Part shown: positions 55,284 to 64,000 of the stretch, piece after piece
How positions within the stretch are numbered: the first letter of the stretch is position 1
How the letters are laid out: each line of letters starts with the position of its first letter
From: Dendrophyllia cribrosa
Taxonomy: Eukaryota > Cnidaria > Anthozoa > Scleractinia > Dendrophylliidae
Assembly (NCBI GenBank): GCA_024195265.1
Contig: JAJLRJ010000003.1
Span: 31,815,143 to 31,879,142, forward strand
Direction: 5' to 3'
Length of the DNA: 64,000 bases
Made by a program: the position numbers and the translations under genes
The notes under the pieces: generated by a model
Databases searched by the model: none
Seen by the model: only the letters and a program-made list of their open reading frames with translations
What the model was told of the DNA's origin: nothing

Positions 55284-55589
55284 ACTTGTGAATACGAAAC
55301 GTTTGAACCCTCCCCTCTCCTAGCCGTTTTGCTCCAACCACTCCTCACCCCCCCCCCCCCCCCTCCCCCCCCTCAAGAAATCAAAGGCTTCTATGAGCCA
55401 ACTTGCGAATGCGAAACATTTGAACTATCCCCTCTCCTAGGCGTTTTGCTCCAACCACTCCTCTCACCCACCCCCCCCCCCCCCCCCCCCCCCCTCCCCT
55501 CAAGTAATCAAAGGCTCCTTTGAGCTAACTCGTGAATACGAAACGTTTGAACCCTCCCCTCTCCTAGTCGTTTTTCTTCACCGATCCCC

Positions 55590-57010
55590 CCACCCACTTT
55601 CCACCCTCCCCTCCCTCCAATGCCATCCCCATAGGTAAGGCAGGTGACCATTACATACATACAATAACCTGCGGGGCTGATCTGACTACGTAAAAAAACA
55701 TAGACTTTGCGAGACACCTTCACGACAGAAACCTGAACCTGATATACGGAACCTGGTATATGGTGAACGGGTCATTGTGAAATCTATTTGCGCTGGCCAC
55801 ATTTAGTTCGCTACACCGTGCTGATGAGTTGCAATAACAACGAAACGGCTGCCCACGGTTGCGATCCTACTTTATCGGTTTCTGTCGTGAAGGTGTCTCG
55901 CAAAGTCTACTTTTTACGTAATCAGATCAGCCCTGCAGTTTATTGTATGTTTGTCATTTTTTGGCTGGTTAGGTCTCTCGCAGATCCTACGTATACCGTT
56001 AGCAGCATTATCGTTTGCTTTCCTTTGTAGGTTTCACTTTTATTTTTGACCGTTACATATTATGGGCTCAACGTTCACCGTCCCTCTCCTTTAGGCATTT
56101 TATTCTACTGACCCCCACCCCTTGCATCTAAATTCCCACCCTCCCCTCCCTCCAATGCCATCCCCATTGGTAAGGCAGGTGATCATTACATATTATGGGC
56201 TCCATGTTCACCGACCCTCTCCTTGAGGTATTTTATTCCACCCACCCCCCACCCCTTACATCTAACTTCCCACCCTCCCATCCCTCCAATGCCATCCCCA
56301 TAGGTAAGGCAGGTGACCATTACATATGTTGGGCTCATTATTCACCGACCCTCTCCTTAAGGTATTTTATTCCACCCACCCACCACCCCTTACATCTAAC
56401 TTCCCACCCTCCCATCCCTCCAATGCCATCCCCATAGGTAAGGCAGGTGACCATTACATATGATGGGGCTCATTGTTCACCGACCCTCTCCTTTAGGTAT
56501 TTTATTCCACCGACCCCCACGCCTTACATCTAACTTCCCACCCTCCCCTCCCTCCAATGCCATCCCCATAGGTAAGGCAGGTGACCATTACATATGATGG
56601 GGCTCATTGTTCACCGACCCTCTCCTTTAGGTATTTTATTCCACCGACCCCCACCCCTTACATCTAACTTCCCACCCTCCCCTCCCTCCAATGCCATCCC
56701 CATAGGTAAGGCAGGTGACCATTACATATGATGGGGCTCATTGTTCACCGACCCTCTCCTTTAGGTATTTTATTCCACCGACCCCCCACCCCTTGCATCT
56801 AACTTCCCACCCTCCCCTCCCTCCAATGCCATCCCCATAGGTAAGGTAGGTGACTATTATATATCATGGGCTCAATGTTCACCGACCCTCTCCAAGGCGT
56901 TTTATTCCACTGACCCCCCACCCCTTGCATCTAACTTCCCACCCTCCTTTCCCTCCAACGCCGTCCCCATGGGTAAGGCAGGCGACCATTACATATCCCG
57001 GGCTCAATAT
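55590..57010. repeat. about 120-135 bp minisatellite, about 8 copies
   Basis: Units contain GTTCACCGACCCTCTCCTTT, AGGTATTTTATTCCAC, CCTCCAATGCCATCCCCATA and GGTAAGGCAGGTGACCATTA. Starts lie near 56065, 56195, 56330, 56465, 56585, 56710 and 56865, with a separate first partial unit at 55590-55660. Bases 55660-56050 are unique, with a CTGATCTGACTACGTAAAAA / TTTTTACGTAATCAGATCAG inverted pair. Confidence 0.88.
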
Positions 57011-57379
57011 TAACAGCCGATTAAGCGATTGAGCAATATTTTGTCGCACCGCTGTAACTTGTTCAACGCTTCGCGTATTCACGAGTTGTAGAGGGTGCGA
57101 TCAAGGAGTAACACAACGGACGAGGGTATAAAGACAACCCTCCACCCGAATTAACCCAAGCGAGCTGTCTCGGGGGAAGAGATAACTCGGAGATGGGGGG
57201 AGTTGCCACATCTCGGCAGGTAGGGTAACCTCGCAGGCGGGACAATATTTTAGGGCTTTTCATCATATTTTAATCATATCCGGGAAGGGATGGCTCAATC
57301 TCGTCCCAAAGGAGGTGACTTATTTACTGGAGTCGGCAAAAATTCATATAAACGTTCGGTAAACTCTCGAGGAGGGTGA

Positions 57380-57412
57380 GGGGGTGAGGGGGGGGGGGGG
57401 GGGGGGGGGGTT
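57380..57412. repeat. poly-G tract
   Basis: GGGGTGAGG followed by an uninterrupted run of more than 20 G. Similar homopolymer runs occur near 31482, 54366, 55349 and 55472 and may be length-variable or assembly-uncertain. Confidence 0.85.
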
Positions 57413-58633
57413 GCTATGGGAACGTTGTCTCGGGTACCTGGGACAACTGTTTTCCATATAAATGGGACCTCAGTCTGCAGAGCACGCGTTTGCGTCCTTA
57501 AAACGTGACGTCATATGACTCTCAATATAGAAGTAGTATATCGCCTTCCAGAATGGAAGGTTCCATAACGGACCTCAGCGACAGAAACTGAGCATTTTGA
57601 CTAGCTAACATATCACTGACGGTCAGTTTGTTTGGGTAATCAGCGTTAAACCGAAATAGCTCATTTCCGAGTTGCCCTTCAAGCCTCCTTTTCAAACCGA
57701 GGCCAAGTGTAAAACCATTCATATGGACATAAGTTTTATTTACATGTGGTTTTGCACTTGGCCTCGGTTTGAAAAGGAGGCTAACTGCAATTCGGAAATG
57801 GGCTACTGAGTACAGCTGATAGCAGCTACTGTCATCTAATGCTCTTAGTCAAAATATGAAAGTAAATGAGTTAAAATACTTTCCAAAGTACCGCACTTCC
57901 GCATTCACTCTTAATTTTTAAGGATGATTGTTTACATCGGGTTTGCTTTTGAGTAGCCCGAGCCCAGACGTCTCCTTAATTTCCTTTCTTCCTTCTTCAA
58001 ATGAAAAGAAACACCGAAGACGTCTGCGCCAGGTTAGATCTTATGGGAGTATAATGTATCTTTTAAAGTCTTCCTAAGATCTGCGGTATTATAACATTAT
58101 TATAACACTATTATAACATATTACATGTTTATTGTTGAAATTACCGAAGATCTAGTAAAAAGTTATTTGTACGAAGGCAAAAATCTGCTATGATACATAT
58201 TTACTTGGGGTATTACGAGTGCGATAACGGTTTAATTTTGAAGCAATTTCTTTCCAAAATGCACGAAGACATGCTTTCTACATGTATATCGAGTGTTTCA
58301 CGGCAAAAGATGCAAAATATGCATTTCTACCCTAAAATATTAATTAAAGCTTGTCGTGTCGCAAAAAATACCAGGAGTACTTGGTGGGCCGCTCGATAAA
58401 AAACCCGCTCTGCAGGCTGGAGCTGGCTGGGACGTTAAACATTAGATGTTTAACTAGCTGAGATATTTTAAACGCCTGCCTTACTAAGAATTTGTATTAA
58501 AACGCTGATTCTAGCTAGATAAAAAATGTTTAGATGTTTGATGTACAACTAAGCCTCTAGACACTTATCGTACAATGATAACATTGCATAGCAATGCATC
58601 ACATTTCTGCTCATATCATGGCAAGCATGCATT
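57413..58633. other. between minisatellite and gene 3
   Basis: Contains the MITE at 57656-57806 and the 3' flank or UTR of the minus-strand gene 3. AATAAA on the minus strand at 58128-58133 is a candidate polyadenylation signal about 500 bp beyond the stop. Nothing else recognised. Confidence 0.45.
57656..57806. repeat. MITE family E, related element
   Basis: AATAGCTCATTTCCGAGTTG, GAGGCCAAGTGTAAAACCAT pair with ATGTGGTTTTGCACTTGGCC and CAATTCGGAAATGGGCTACT. The CATTTCCGAGTTGC end is shared with 35741-35915. Confidence 0.8.
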
Positions 58634-59105
58634 CTACATTTCCGAATCTTTGCCGAACCCTTCGCTATCTTTCAAGATTAACACTGATGGCGCTTCCTGA
58701 GTATCCGCTTCCAAATGTACTGCAGATCCCTCTTGCTTCTGCAGCTCTTTGCTGGCAGTTATCTCCAAAGAAGTGTTATTTAGGATATCATTCCTTGGCA
58801 TTCTGGGGTTGAGGCCAAACAAATCATTGTCGACATTATAATTTTCAGATCTATCGAAATTCTGACGTTTACCATCAAGCGAAGAGAACTTTTCCTGGCC
58901 AATTGCAGCATACATCGGGTTGCTTGCAGCACCAAATTCGTTGATGTCTTCATATGGAGAAAGAACAATGGGGGGAATATCCTCAAAAAGTACATCATCA
59001 GTAGTTCCAAAGCCGGCGGTATTGTCATAACCTGGATTCTCGAATGAAGTTGTATGTGCAGTGGGCGCATCTGTGTTCTTTTTGTATGGAATAGTTGTTC
59101 GTACC
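58634..59105 (-). CDS. gene 3, cytoplasmic tail exon with stop
   Basis: Terminal exon. Encodes RVRTTIPYKKNTDAPTA, SFENPGYDN, SPYEDINEFGAASNPMYAA and an acidic end SEGFGKDSEM before TAG. FENPGY fits the FxNPxY internalisation signal and NPMY is a second NPxY; YEDI and YNVD are further tyrosine motifs. No catalytic domain. Confidence 0.85.
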
Positions 59106-62100
59106 CTGACGAAAGAGTAAAATCAAGGTTTATAGTAAAGCGAGGAAATTTCCATCCTAGCGATTAAGCACACAGCAGTTTTCAAAGAGACTGTAGTGGA
59201 TTCAAGTTAACTCTCCACGGTGGAGTTACTGTACTATACTGATTGCGGGGCAATTTGCTTATTATTTTTATTGTTAGCCATAGAGTGCACAACGTCATGC
59301 TTGTGCGTGAAAAACAACTGTGTATTTTTACTGCCTGATCACGTGACCTAAATACATGTGATGAAGTCATGAATAATGAACGACATTACAAAGGCAAACT
59401 GTTTAAACAGAATGGTTTGGAATGTTTTCGGTTGTTTGGTGATCAGCTAAGTGTAACAGGTACAGTGAACTGTTCAACACATCAATGTACGTCATATACT
59501 AATTGCAGTTACACGGCAATTACGCAACGTCATATTGGATTCCTTGCAGCTGTGGGTTGCAATTGAAGAAATTGAAATGGTTGAAGAAACATGTACTTCA
59601 CGTTCATTCTTGTTACTAAACAAATTTGCTTTGAAATCAGTGAAGTCAAAAAGTCAGTGCTCTCAATGAAATTCAAAAACGCGAAATACCGTTTCAATAT
59701 ATGTTATCAAAATAAGTTGCGTATCAGTCAGAACCTTAGAAGTTGAATTCAAATAAGAAGGGTCACCGCTTAATACAGGTCTGAAACACATTTCATTTTC
59801 TTTTGTCACAATTATAGAAGGGTGTGTCCCACCTGCCTTTAGCTTGTCTTTTTAGCTGTTTGAACTCTCTCATTTATCAAGCTTCGTCACGTAATCTACT
59901 CAACAAAAAGAGGGAAAAGCCTTTACAACAAAAAGGTTATGGTTCTAAATCAATACTTAAGGTTTACCTGAAATACCAGATTGAGAAGGCGATAATGACA
60001 ATGACAACAAGAACGGCCACAACCGCTCCTCCGATAACTCCACCATTGGTTCCTGCCTTACTAGCAGCCGCTTTACCAGGCGGTGCTTGTTTTGCTGTTG
60101 TTGTGAGGGTTGGTGCCAGTGACAGCGTTGGTACCACTACTGTTCTACTGTGCCATGGTTGAGTTGTCGGAGCTTGGATCTTAGGCGTGACGCTTATTAA
60201 CCTACCGCCGAGTCTCTGACTGATGTTTGCAGCCAAATGCAATATTATCTGACTCATTTTGTCACTGGATACCACAGCAGGTGAACCATCTGCCAAAATT
60301 TTAAAAACAGCCAGCTCCACTTGAAGGTTTGCATCCACTTGCTCAGGCTTAATCACTATGACGTCTTCCGGTTTGAATGAAGCCGATTGTAATGCCCGTT
60401 TTCTCCTCCTCCGTCCCCTGTAAAAAGATTCAGAGGGATAGTTTCACGGTTCGGCGCATTTGCACAGATTAAAATGCTTTATTCGCTTTCTCACCAATTT
60501 TATCGGTTAAAAAACCACTCAATTAATCCAAACAAAGCGATGGCCAAAATTCAAAAAAAATTTCGACGGATTACACCGACAAAGTCAACACTGAATAAGA
60601 TCTTTGACCTAAAAGATTTATTCTACGCTCCGGTGGATTTCATGGAACACATGGGTGATGATCATCCATTTAATCAGCTGACTGACCGTGACATTTTCAC
60701 GGGTAAATTTCCCGCCAGAGTTATCTACTCGCTTCCGATTTGTCTAAACAATGAAATTAAATGGGGTACGTCATAGCTTGCATATGCGCCGAACCGTGAA
60801 GCCCTCCCTTTAAACTAAAGGCTCAGAAAGAGAAACGCCCTACGATTTCCTTCTCCCATTCCCCTTCCCCTCGGGGGAGACTCCCAGGAATGTTCGTCGT
60901 CTCGTTTACATGTAGCAGTTTAGAGGTGTAAATTACAGATTTTGCTACCGCTTAGGTGAAAATTTGGGGGTGACTGTATTGCTGTCTTGATATTAAAGGT
61001 GTAAATTTGGGGATGACTGGTATTGCTGTCTTGATATTAAAGGTGTAAATTTGGGGATGACTGTACTGCTGTCTTGATATTAAAGGGGTAAATTTAGGGG
61101 TGACTGTATTTCTGTCTTGATATAGGTGTAAATTTGGGATATGATAGGACTGGGGATACGAAGGGAGTGAGTCACGATGGTAAGGTACTGGCCAGACCAC
61201 GGGGTTGGTGTTCGAGTGTGTCACTTGCTTTTTCCGTGTTTTTAGTTCAGAGAAATATGGTTTATTTCGCTGAAGCGTTGCAATCATTAGGCTGAATTAC
61301 GTAAAAGGTTACAATTTGAAAGGGACAGTTATAGCTGAATACAGGTAGCCGCCGCCAAGCGCGGGAAAACACGTGCGAGTAAGTCACGATTGGTTTTGGT
61401 TTTACTTCTGATTGGTTGAAAAAGTGGAGCAAGATTTTTTTTAGCCAATCACAAAGCGTAGCAATGCAAAACCAAAGCAATCGCGAAATTACTTTCAATA
61501 CTCAATTGAAAACCGCTCTAAATATACATAAAATACTAATGATTTCGTGAAATGCATATCACCAAACTCTTCTTAAATGTATAGGTGGTTTGCACGTTAC
61601 GTCATGGCGGCCATGTTGGAGCACACCTACAAAAGAATTTTAATGAACCTCTTTTGTTATGTGCTCCAACATGGCCGCCATGGCCTTTGTCATTTGAGTC
61701 CCACAGGACTGAAGGTCACGTGAGTGAAAACCATCTATTGTTGCATTAAACTTCCGTTTCATCCTCAAGTTAAAATAATTACATATTCTTACTCTGAATG
61801 TGGTATGGGGCAATTGTTACTTCCATCTACACAGAGACTGTTCAAGCCTTCGACTACGATTTGTACCAACACCATCTCATTAAACTGGAAATAAAGAAAG
61901 AAAACTTTAATATAAAAAAATAATTTACACAAACCTCGGCCTTGATAATTCTCGCTATCATGCGAAACCAAATCCAATAATTGTCTTTTTAGACATTTAC
62001 TGTAGTAGCGGTAGTAGTAGATCCTTTATTTAAACACGATCAGTAATTGAAGCAGTTAACATGCTTGAGGGGTCTTGTATTAGTCTAAAATAAAACAAGA

Positions 62101-63121
62101 AAAATATAATACCTTCTTAATATTAACTAAGATTAAAAATATAAGATGATTTGAAGGGGTAATAAACACTAAAACGTACAAGAATTTCAAAAATTTAAAT
62201 ATAAAATGTAAAATCGGACATCTTCTTAGGCACCGACTGAACAGATAAACTGTTCCCTAAATGAGGGATCTAATTTCACTTTTCTGGAAAATTGTTTAAA
62301 ATTACAAGAGTCATTGAAATAATCCGAACCAAAGTTCCACAGTACAGCGCCTATATCGTATAGAGTTTTTCATATAATATGTGGAAAATACGGACTCTTT
62401 CTCCATATAGCTAAATCTGAGATCAACGAGGGCATATTGTCGCTATGTTGTACAGTACTAATTCGTCATTTCAGGTCCCGGTTGTTTAAAAGGTGGAAAG
62501 CGCTAGGCATTAACAAACCCAATTGTGTTATCCACTGGATAGTGATTTATCCGGTGGATAGCGCTTTCCACCTTTTAAACAACCGCGGCCTGAAATGACG
62601 AATTAGTACTGTACAACATAGCGACAATATGCCCTCGTTGATAAAATACTGAAATTCTGTACAACAAACTTTCACCGCACTGTCAAAAGAAAGTGTACAG
62701 AGAAATTTGGAATTTGGACACTAACATTAAACAATACTGAAGTATTTTTCCAAACTTAGATGACGATTTAAGGGCTGTAGCAAAATTCACTACACTCGCA
62801 CAAATCCAAGAATTTGAAATTTTACAATTGCTCTTTACTGCATTATGCATTATGAGCTATAATGGTGTAACATCCTTTTTAGCCAGTCAAACATTCATAA
62901 TTTATTACATCTCACTTTATCTACAGGTTCAGCTGAAGTTGGATTGAAGACGTCAAAGCGGCGTTTGTCCTATTTACAACGCTCGAAACAAAAATGACGC
63001 CGTCCATTTGATAATAAAAAAATATAGCAAAATAACAATTTGCTAACGAACCCCAACTCAACTCAGTCAAAACCCACCTGATTTCCTTCCATGTTTATCA
63101 CAATCACAACAACTCCGCTGC
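58634..63121 (-). CDS. type I membrane protein with FxNPxY tail (5' end off window)
   Basis: Four joined exons: 63121-63078, 61884-61793, 60417-59968 and 59105-58634, all GT-AG and in phase (1-0, 0-2, 2-2, 2-stop). Order: a beta-rich extracellular piece ending with two Cys (NSLCVDGSNNCPIPHSE), a tetrabasic RRRRKR furin-like site, a juxtamembrane module of about 60 residues, a Thr/Pro/Ala stalk, a TM helix (GGAVVAVLVVIVIIAFSIWY), then a 157-residue tail with FENPGY and NPMY. NPxY motifs recruit PTB-domain and clathrin adaptors in LDLR/LRP-type receptors. The ectodomain family is not recognised; the 5' exons lie off the right edge. Confidence 0.85.
59106..59967 (-). other. gene 3 last intron
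   Basis: 862 bp. AT-rich, no repeat or RNA recognised. Confidence 0.5.
59968..60417 (-). CDS. gene 3, cleavage site, stalk and TM exon
   Basis: 450-bp exon, phase 2-2. Starts GRRRRKRALQSASFKPED, continues VELAVFKILADGSPAVVSSD and ISQRLGGRLISVTPK, then a Thr/Pro/Ala stalk (TLSLAPTLTTTAKQAPPGKA) and the TM helix ending FSIWYF. The basic run before the juxtamembrane module suggests furin processing, as in ZP-domain or Notch-like surface proteins. Confidence 0.85.
60431..60815. repeat. MITE-like element with an ORF, in a gene 3 intron
   Basis: Inverted ends GAGGGATAGTTTCACGGTTC then GGCGCAT, and complement TTAAAGGGAGGGCTTCACGG then TTCGGCGCAT. It begins 14 bp outside the acceptor of the TM exon. 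A 100-codon frame fills most of it. Confidence 0.72.
60474..60776 (+). CDS. unrecognised 100-codon ORF inside a MITE
   Basis: Plus-strand frame MLYSLSHQFYRLKNHSINPN, with MAKIQKKFRRITPTKSTLN and YAPVDFMEHMGDDHPFNQLT. Composition looks protein-like. Placed exactly between inverted ends, it may be a transposase remnant of the parent element. No family named. Confidence 0.3.
   Translation: MLYSLSHQFYRLKNHSINPNKAMAKIQKKFRRITPTKSTLNKIFDLKDLFYAPVDFMEHMGDDHPFNQLTDRDIFTGKFPARVIYSLPICLNNEIKWGTS
60955..61137. repeat. about 45-bp minisatellite, 4 copies
   Basis: GTGTAAATTTGGGGATGACT, GTATTGCTGTCTTGATATTA units in tandem, in a gene 3 intron. Confidence 0.9.
61356..61519. repeat. MITE family C, copy 3 (truncated, inverted)
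   Basis: CGCGGGAAAACACGTGCGAG, TCACGATTGGTTTTGGTTTT, ACAAAGCGTAGCAATGCAAA and CTCAATTGAAAACCGCTCT match one side of the 7268 and 14827 copies; the other half is missing. Confidence 0.8.
61582..61737. repeat. palindromic MITE with GGCGGCCATG arms
   Basis: GTCATGGCGGCCATGTTGGA, GCACA pairs with TGTGCTCCAACATGGCCGCC, ATGG; outer GGTTTGCACGT-like and GTGAGTGAAAACC ends. Related to 48921-49094. Confidence 0.7.
61793..61884 (-). CDS. gene 3, extracellular exon (92 bp)
   Basis: Between TTATTTCCAG and GA|GTAAGA. Encodes FNEMVLVQIVVEGLNSLC and VDGSNNCPIPHS, ending in phase 2; the codon completes as Glu with the next exon. The two closely spaced Cys suggest the end of a disulphide-bonded domain. Confidence 0.78.
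61932..61987. repeat. half copy of the 63205 MITE
   Basis: CCTCGGCCTTGATAATTCTC, GCTATCATGCGAAACCAAAT and CCAATAATTGT match the right arm of 63205-63355; the left arm is missing. Confidence 0.7.
62005..62360 (-). mobile_element. 3' fragment of a CR1/L2-type LINE (relic)
   Basis: Begins on the plus strand with (GTA)n and GATCCTTTATTTAAACACGA, matching the 3' UTR of the LINE at 54429-55283 (ATCTTTATTTAAACACGGT). The minus-strand frame GAVLWNFGSDYFNDSCNFKQ is the diverged equivalent of GAMLWNSLSHNVRKAESLGQ. Frameshifts are present. Confidence 0.68.
62419..62642. repeat. large palindrome, about 85-bp arms
   Basis: ATCAACGAGGGCATATTGTC, GCTATGTTGTACAGTACTAA, TTCGTCATTTCAGG and TTGTTTAAAAGGTGGAAAGC at the left pair almost perfectly with the right arm (GCTTTCCACCTTTTAAACAA to GACAATATGCCCTCGTTGAT). 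The outer part continues the LINE-derived sequence, so the palindrome is larger than the inner MITE-like core. Confidence 0.85.
63078..63121 (-). CDS. gene 3, extracellular exon (44 bp)
   Basis: Between CATTTTCAG and CAG|GTGGGT. Encodes GSGVVVIVINMEGNQ (first codon split) and joins the next exon in phase 0 as GNQ-FNEMVLVQ. Enters in phase 1, so more coding sequence must lie upstream, beyond the SINE array or off the window. Confidence 0.65.
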
Positions 63122-63204
63122 CTGAAAATGAAAGCGAAAAAATTAGCGCATTGCTAAAGTTACTTTGAGCAAACGGTTTTTAACCGCGAGAATCGATATT
63201 AATT

Positions 63205-63355
63205 AACAATTATTGGATGAGGTTGAGCATGATAGCGATAATTATCAAGGCCAAAGTTTGTGTTATCTGCCGAAGCCGAAGGCTGAGGCGGATAACACAA
63301 ACTGAGGCCTTGATAATTATCGCTATCATGCGAAAACCGAATCCAATAATTGTTT
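63205..63355. repeat. palindromic MITE, AACAATTATTGGAT ends
   Basis: AACAATTATTGGATGAGGTT, GATAGCGATAATTATCAAGG and GTTTGTGTTATC pair with GATAACACAAAC, CCTTGATAATTATCGCTATC and ATCCAATAATTGTT. Mirror-image frames on both strands are artefacts. Confidence 0.88.
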
Positions 63356-63633
63356 TATTATGCATATTCCTGAGCTGCACTTGTAAAGACAAGAGCGCGC
63401 ACAAAAAAGTGATCAATGCACAGCAGTCAACTTGTAAGTAAACAACTTACGTCACTTCTGCATGCATAAAACTATTGTCTGTAGGTATGACGTCACTTCT
63501 ACATATATAAAATTCATTGTCTGTAGGTATGACGTAACAGAAACAGCAAGCAATAATTAGCTGCGTACTTATAGCCAATCAAAATCGAGCTAGTGACACC
63601 AATGTATAATAATAGCATTTCCATGGTATAACT

Positions 63634-64000
63634 CGAGTGATGAGAAAGAAGTAATGTTCATCGTGTCACAGGAATCAAACCTATGACCTTCCGTACACCG
63701 GTATATAGGTTCCTTCCGTACACCGGTATATAGGTTCCTTCCGTACACCGGTATAGGTTCCTTCCGTACACCTGTATAGGTTCCTTCCGTACACCGGTAT
63801 AGGTTCCTTCCGTACACCGGTATAGGTTCCTTCCGTACACCGGTATAGGTTCCTTCCGTACACCGGTATAGGTTTCTTCCTTACACCGGTATAGGTTCCT
63901 TCCGTACACCGGTTTATAGGTTCCTTCCGTACACCGGTATAGGTTCCTTCCTTACACCGGTATAGGTTCCTTCCGTACACCGGTATAGGTACCTTCCGTA
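63634..64000 (-). repeat. 23-bp tandem array grown from a SINE anticodon arm
   Basis: On the minus strand about 13 units of ACCGGTGTACGGAAGGAACCTAT run from the right edge to about 63690, and the last continues as ACCGGTGTACGGAAGG, TCATAGGTTTGATTCCTGTG (box B) and GATGAACATTACTTCTTTCT. That is the head and body of the SINE also seen at 43053-43250. The array continues beyond the window. Confidence 0.88.

Larger units (their letters stand above)
54178..55585. repeat. minisatellite with poly-C tracts, split by a LINE
   Basis: Units of about 95-125 bp start AAGAAATCAAAGGCTCCTWT and contain GTGAATACGAAACGTTTGAA, CCTCTCCTAGGCGTTTTGCT and a C-run of varying length. Copies begin near 54179, 54275, 54397, 55374 and 55501. 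The LINE at 54429-55283 sits in the third copy. Confidence 0.88.
61885..63077 (-). other. gene 3 intron between the 44- and 92-bp exons
   Basis: Contains a half MITE (61932-61987), a LINE 3' fragment (62005-62360) and a large palindrome (62419-62642). Bases 62643-63077 show nothing recognisable. Confidence 0.55.

Noticed and set aside
1..64000. CRISPR arrays, bacterial operons, phage or virus genes
   Set aside because: Tandem arrays present lack alternating unique spacers; gene structure, introns and repeats are eukaryotic; no viral hallmark gene was seen.

Overview
The window looks like genomic DNA of an anthozoan cnidarian, most likely a stony coral. It is AT-rich and intron-rich, genes are sparse, and it is crowded with small terminal-inverted-repeat elements, tRNA-derived SINEs, minisatellites and decayed DNA and non-LTR transposons. 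Nothing bacterial or viral was seen. Species was not determined.

Three protein-coding genes are well supported. (1) A large minus-strand receptor-like gene runs from 19131 down to 734 and continues off the left edge. Eleven coding exons, all phase-compatible, encode a signal peptide, an LDLR-class-B (YWTD) beta-propeller, an EGF module, three SRCR domains separated by two 33-bp linker microexons, and a second YWTD propeller. (2) A single-exon class A GPCR lies on the plus strand at 52779-53816. (3) The 3' end of a minus-strand type I membrane protein gene (63121 down to 58634, four exons, 5' end off the right edge) encodes a tetrabasic cleavage-like site, a Ser/Thr/Pro-rich stalk, a transmembrane helix and a cytoplasmic tail with FxNPxY and NPxY motifs. 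Genes 1 and 3 are both cell-surface proteins but nothing shows that they act together.

Layout: 1-19 kb is the LRP/SRCR gene, whose introns hold MITEs, a complete but dead Merlin transposon with an 8-bp target duplication, a Harbinger-type derivative with a MADF fragment, a 66-bp minisatellite and a (GGGGGA)n tract. 19-27 kb is intergenic, with an old duplication of the gene's upstream region. 27-34.8 kb is bounded by two 376-bp inverted arms containing Penelope-like element 3' ends, and holds a SINE, a hAT-like derivative and a Penelope fragment with a GIY-YIG endonuclease. 35-41 kb is MITE-rich, including one MITE nested in another. 41.0-43.1 kb is a tandem array of about 21 copies of a 99-bp unit, each carrying a tRNA-type A box, which ends in a SINE. 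43-52 kb has little recognisable content. 54.2-57 kb is two minisatellite arrays, one interrupted by a LINE. 58.6-63.1 kb is gene 3. 63.69 kb to the right edge is a 23-bp tandem array that grows out of another copy of the same SINE family as the 99-bp array.

Exon boundaries were deduced by eye from splice signals, reading-frame phase and domain continuity. No alignment, profile search or transcript data was available.
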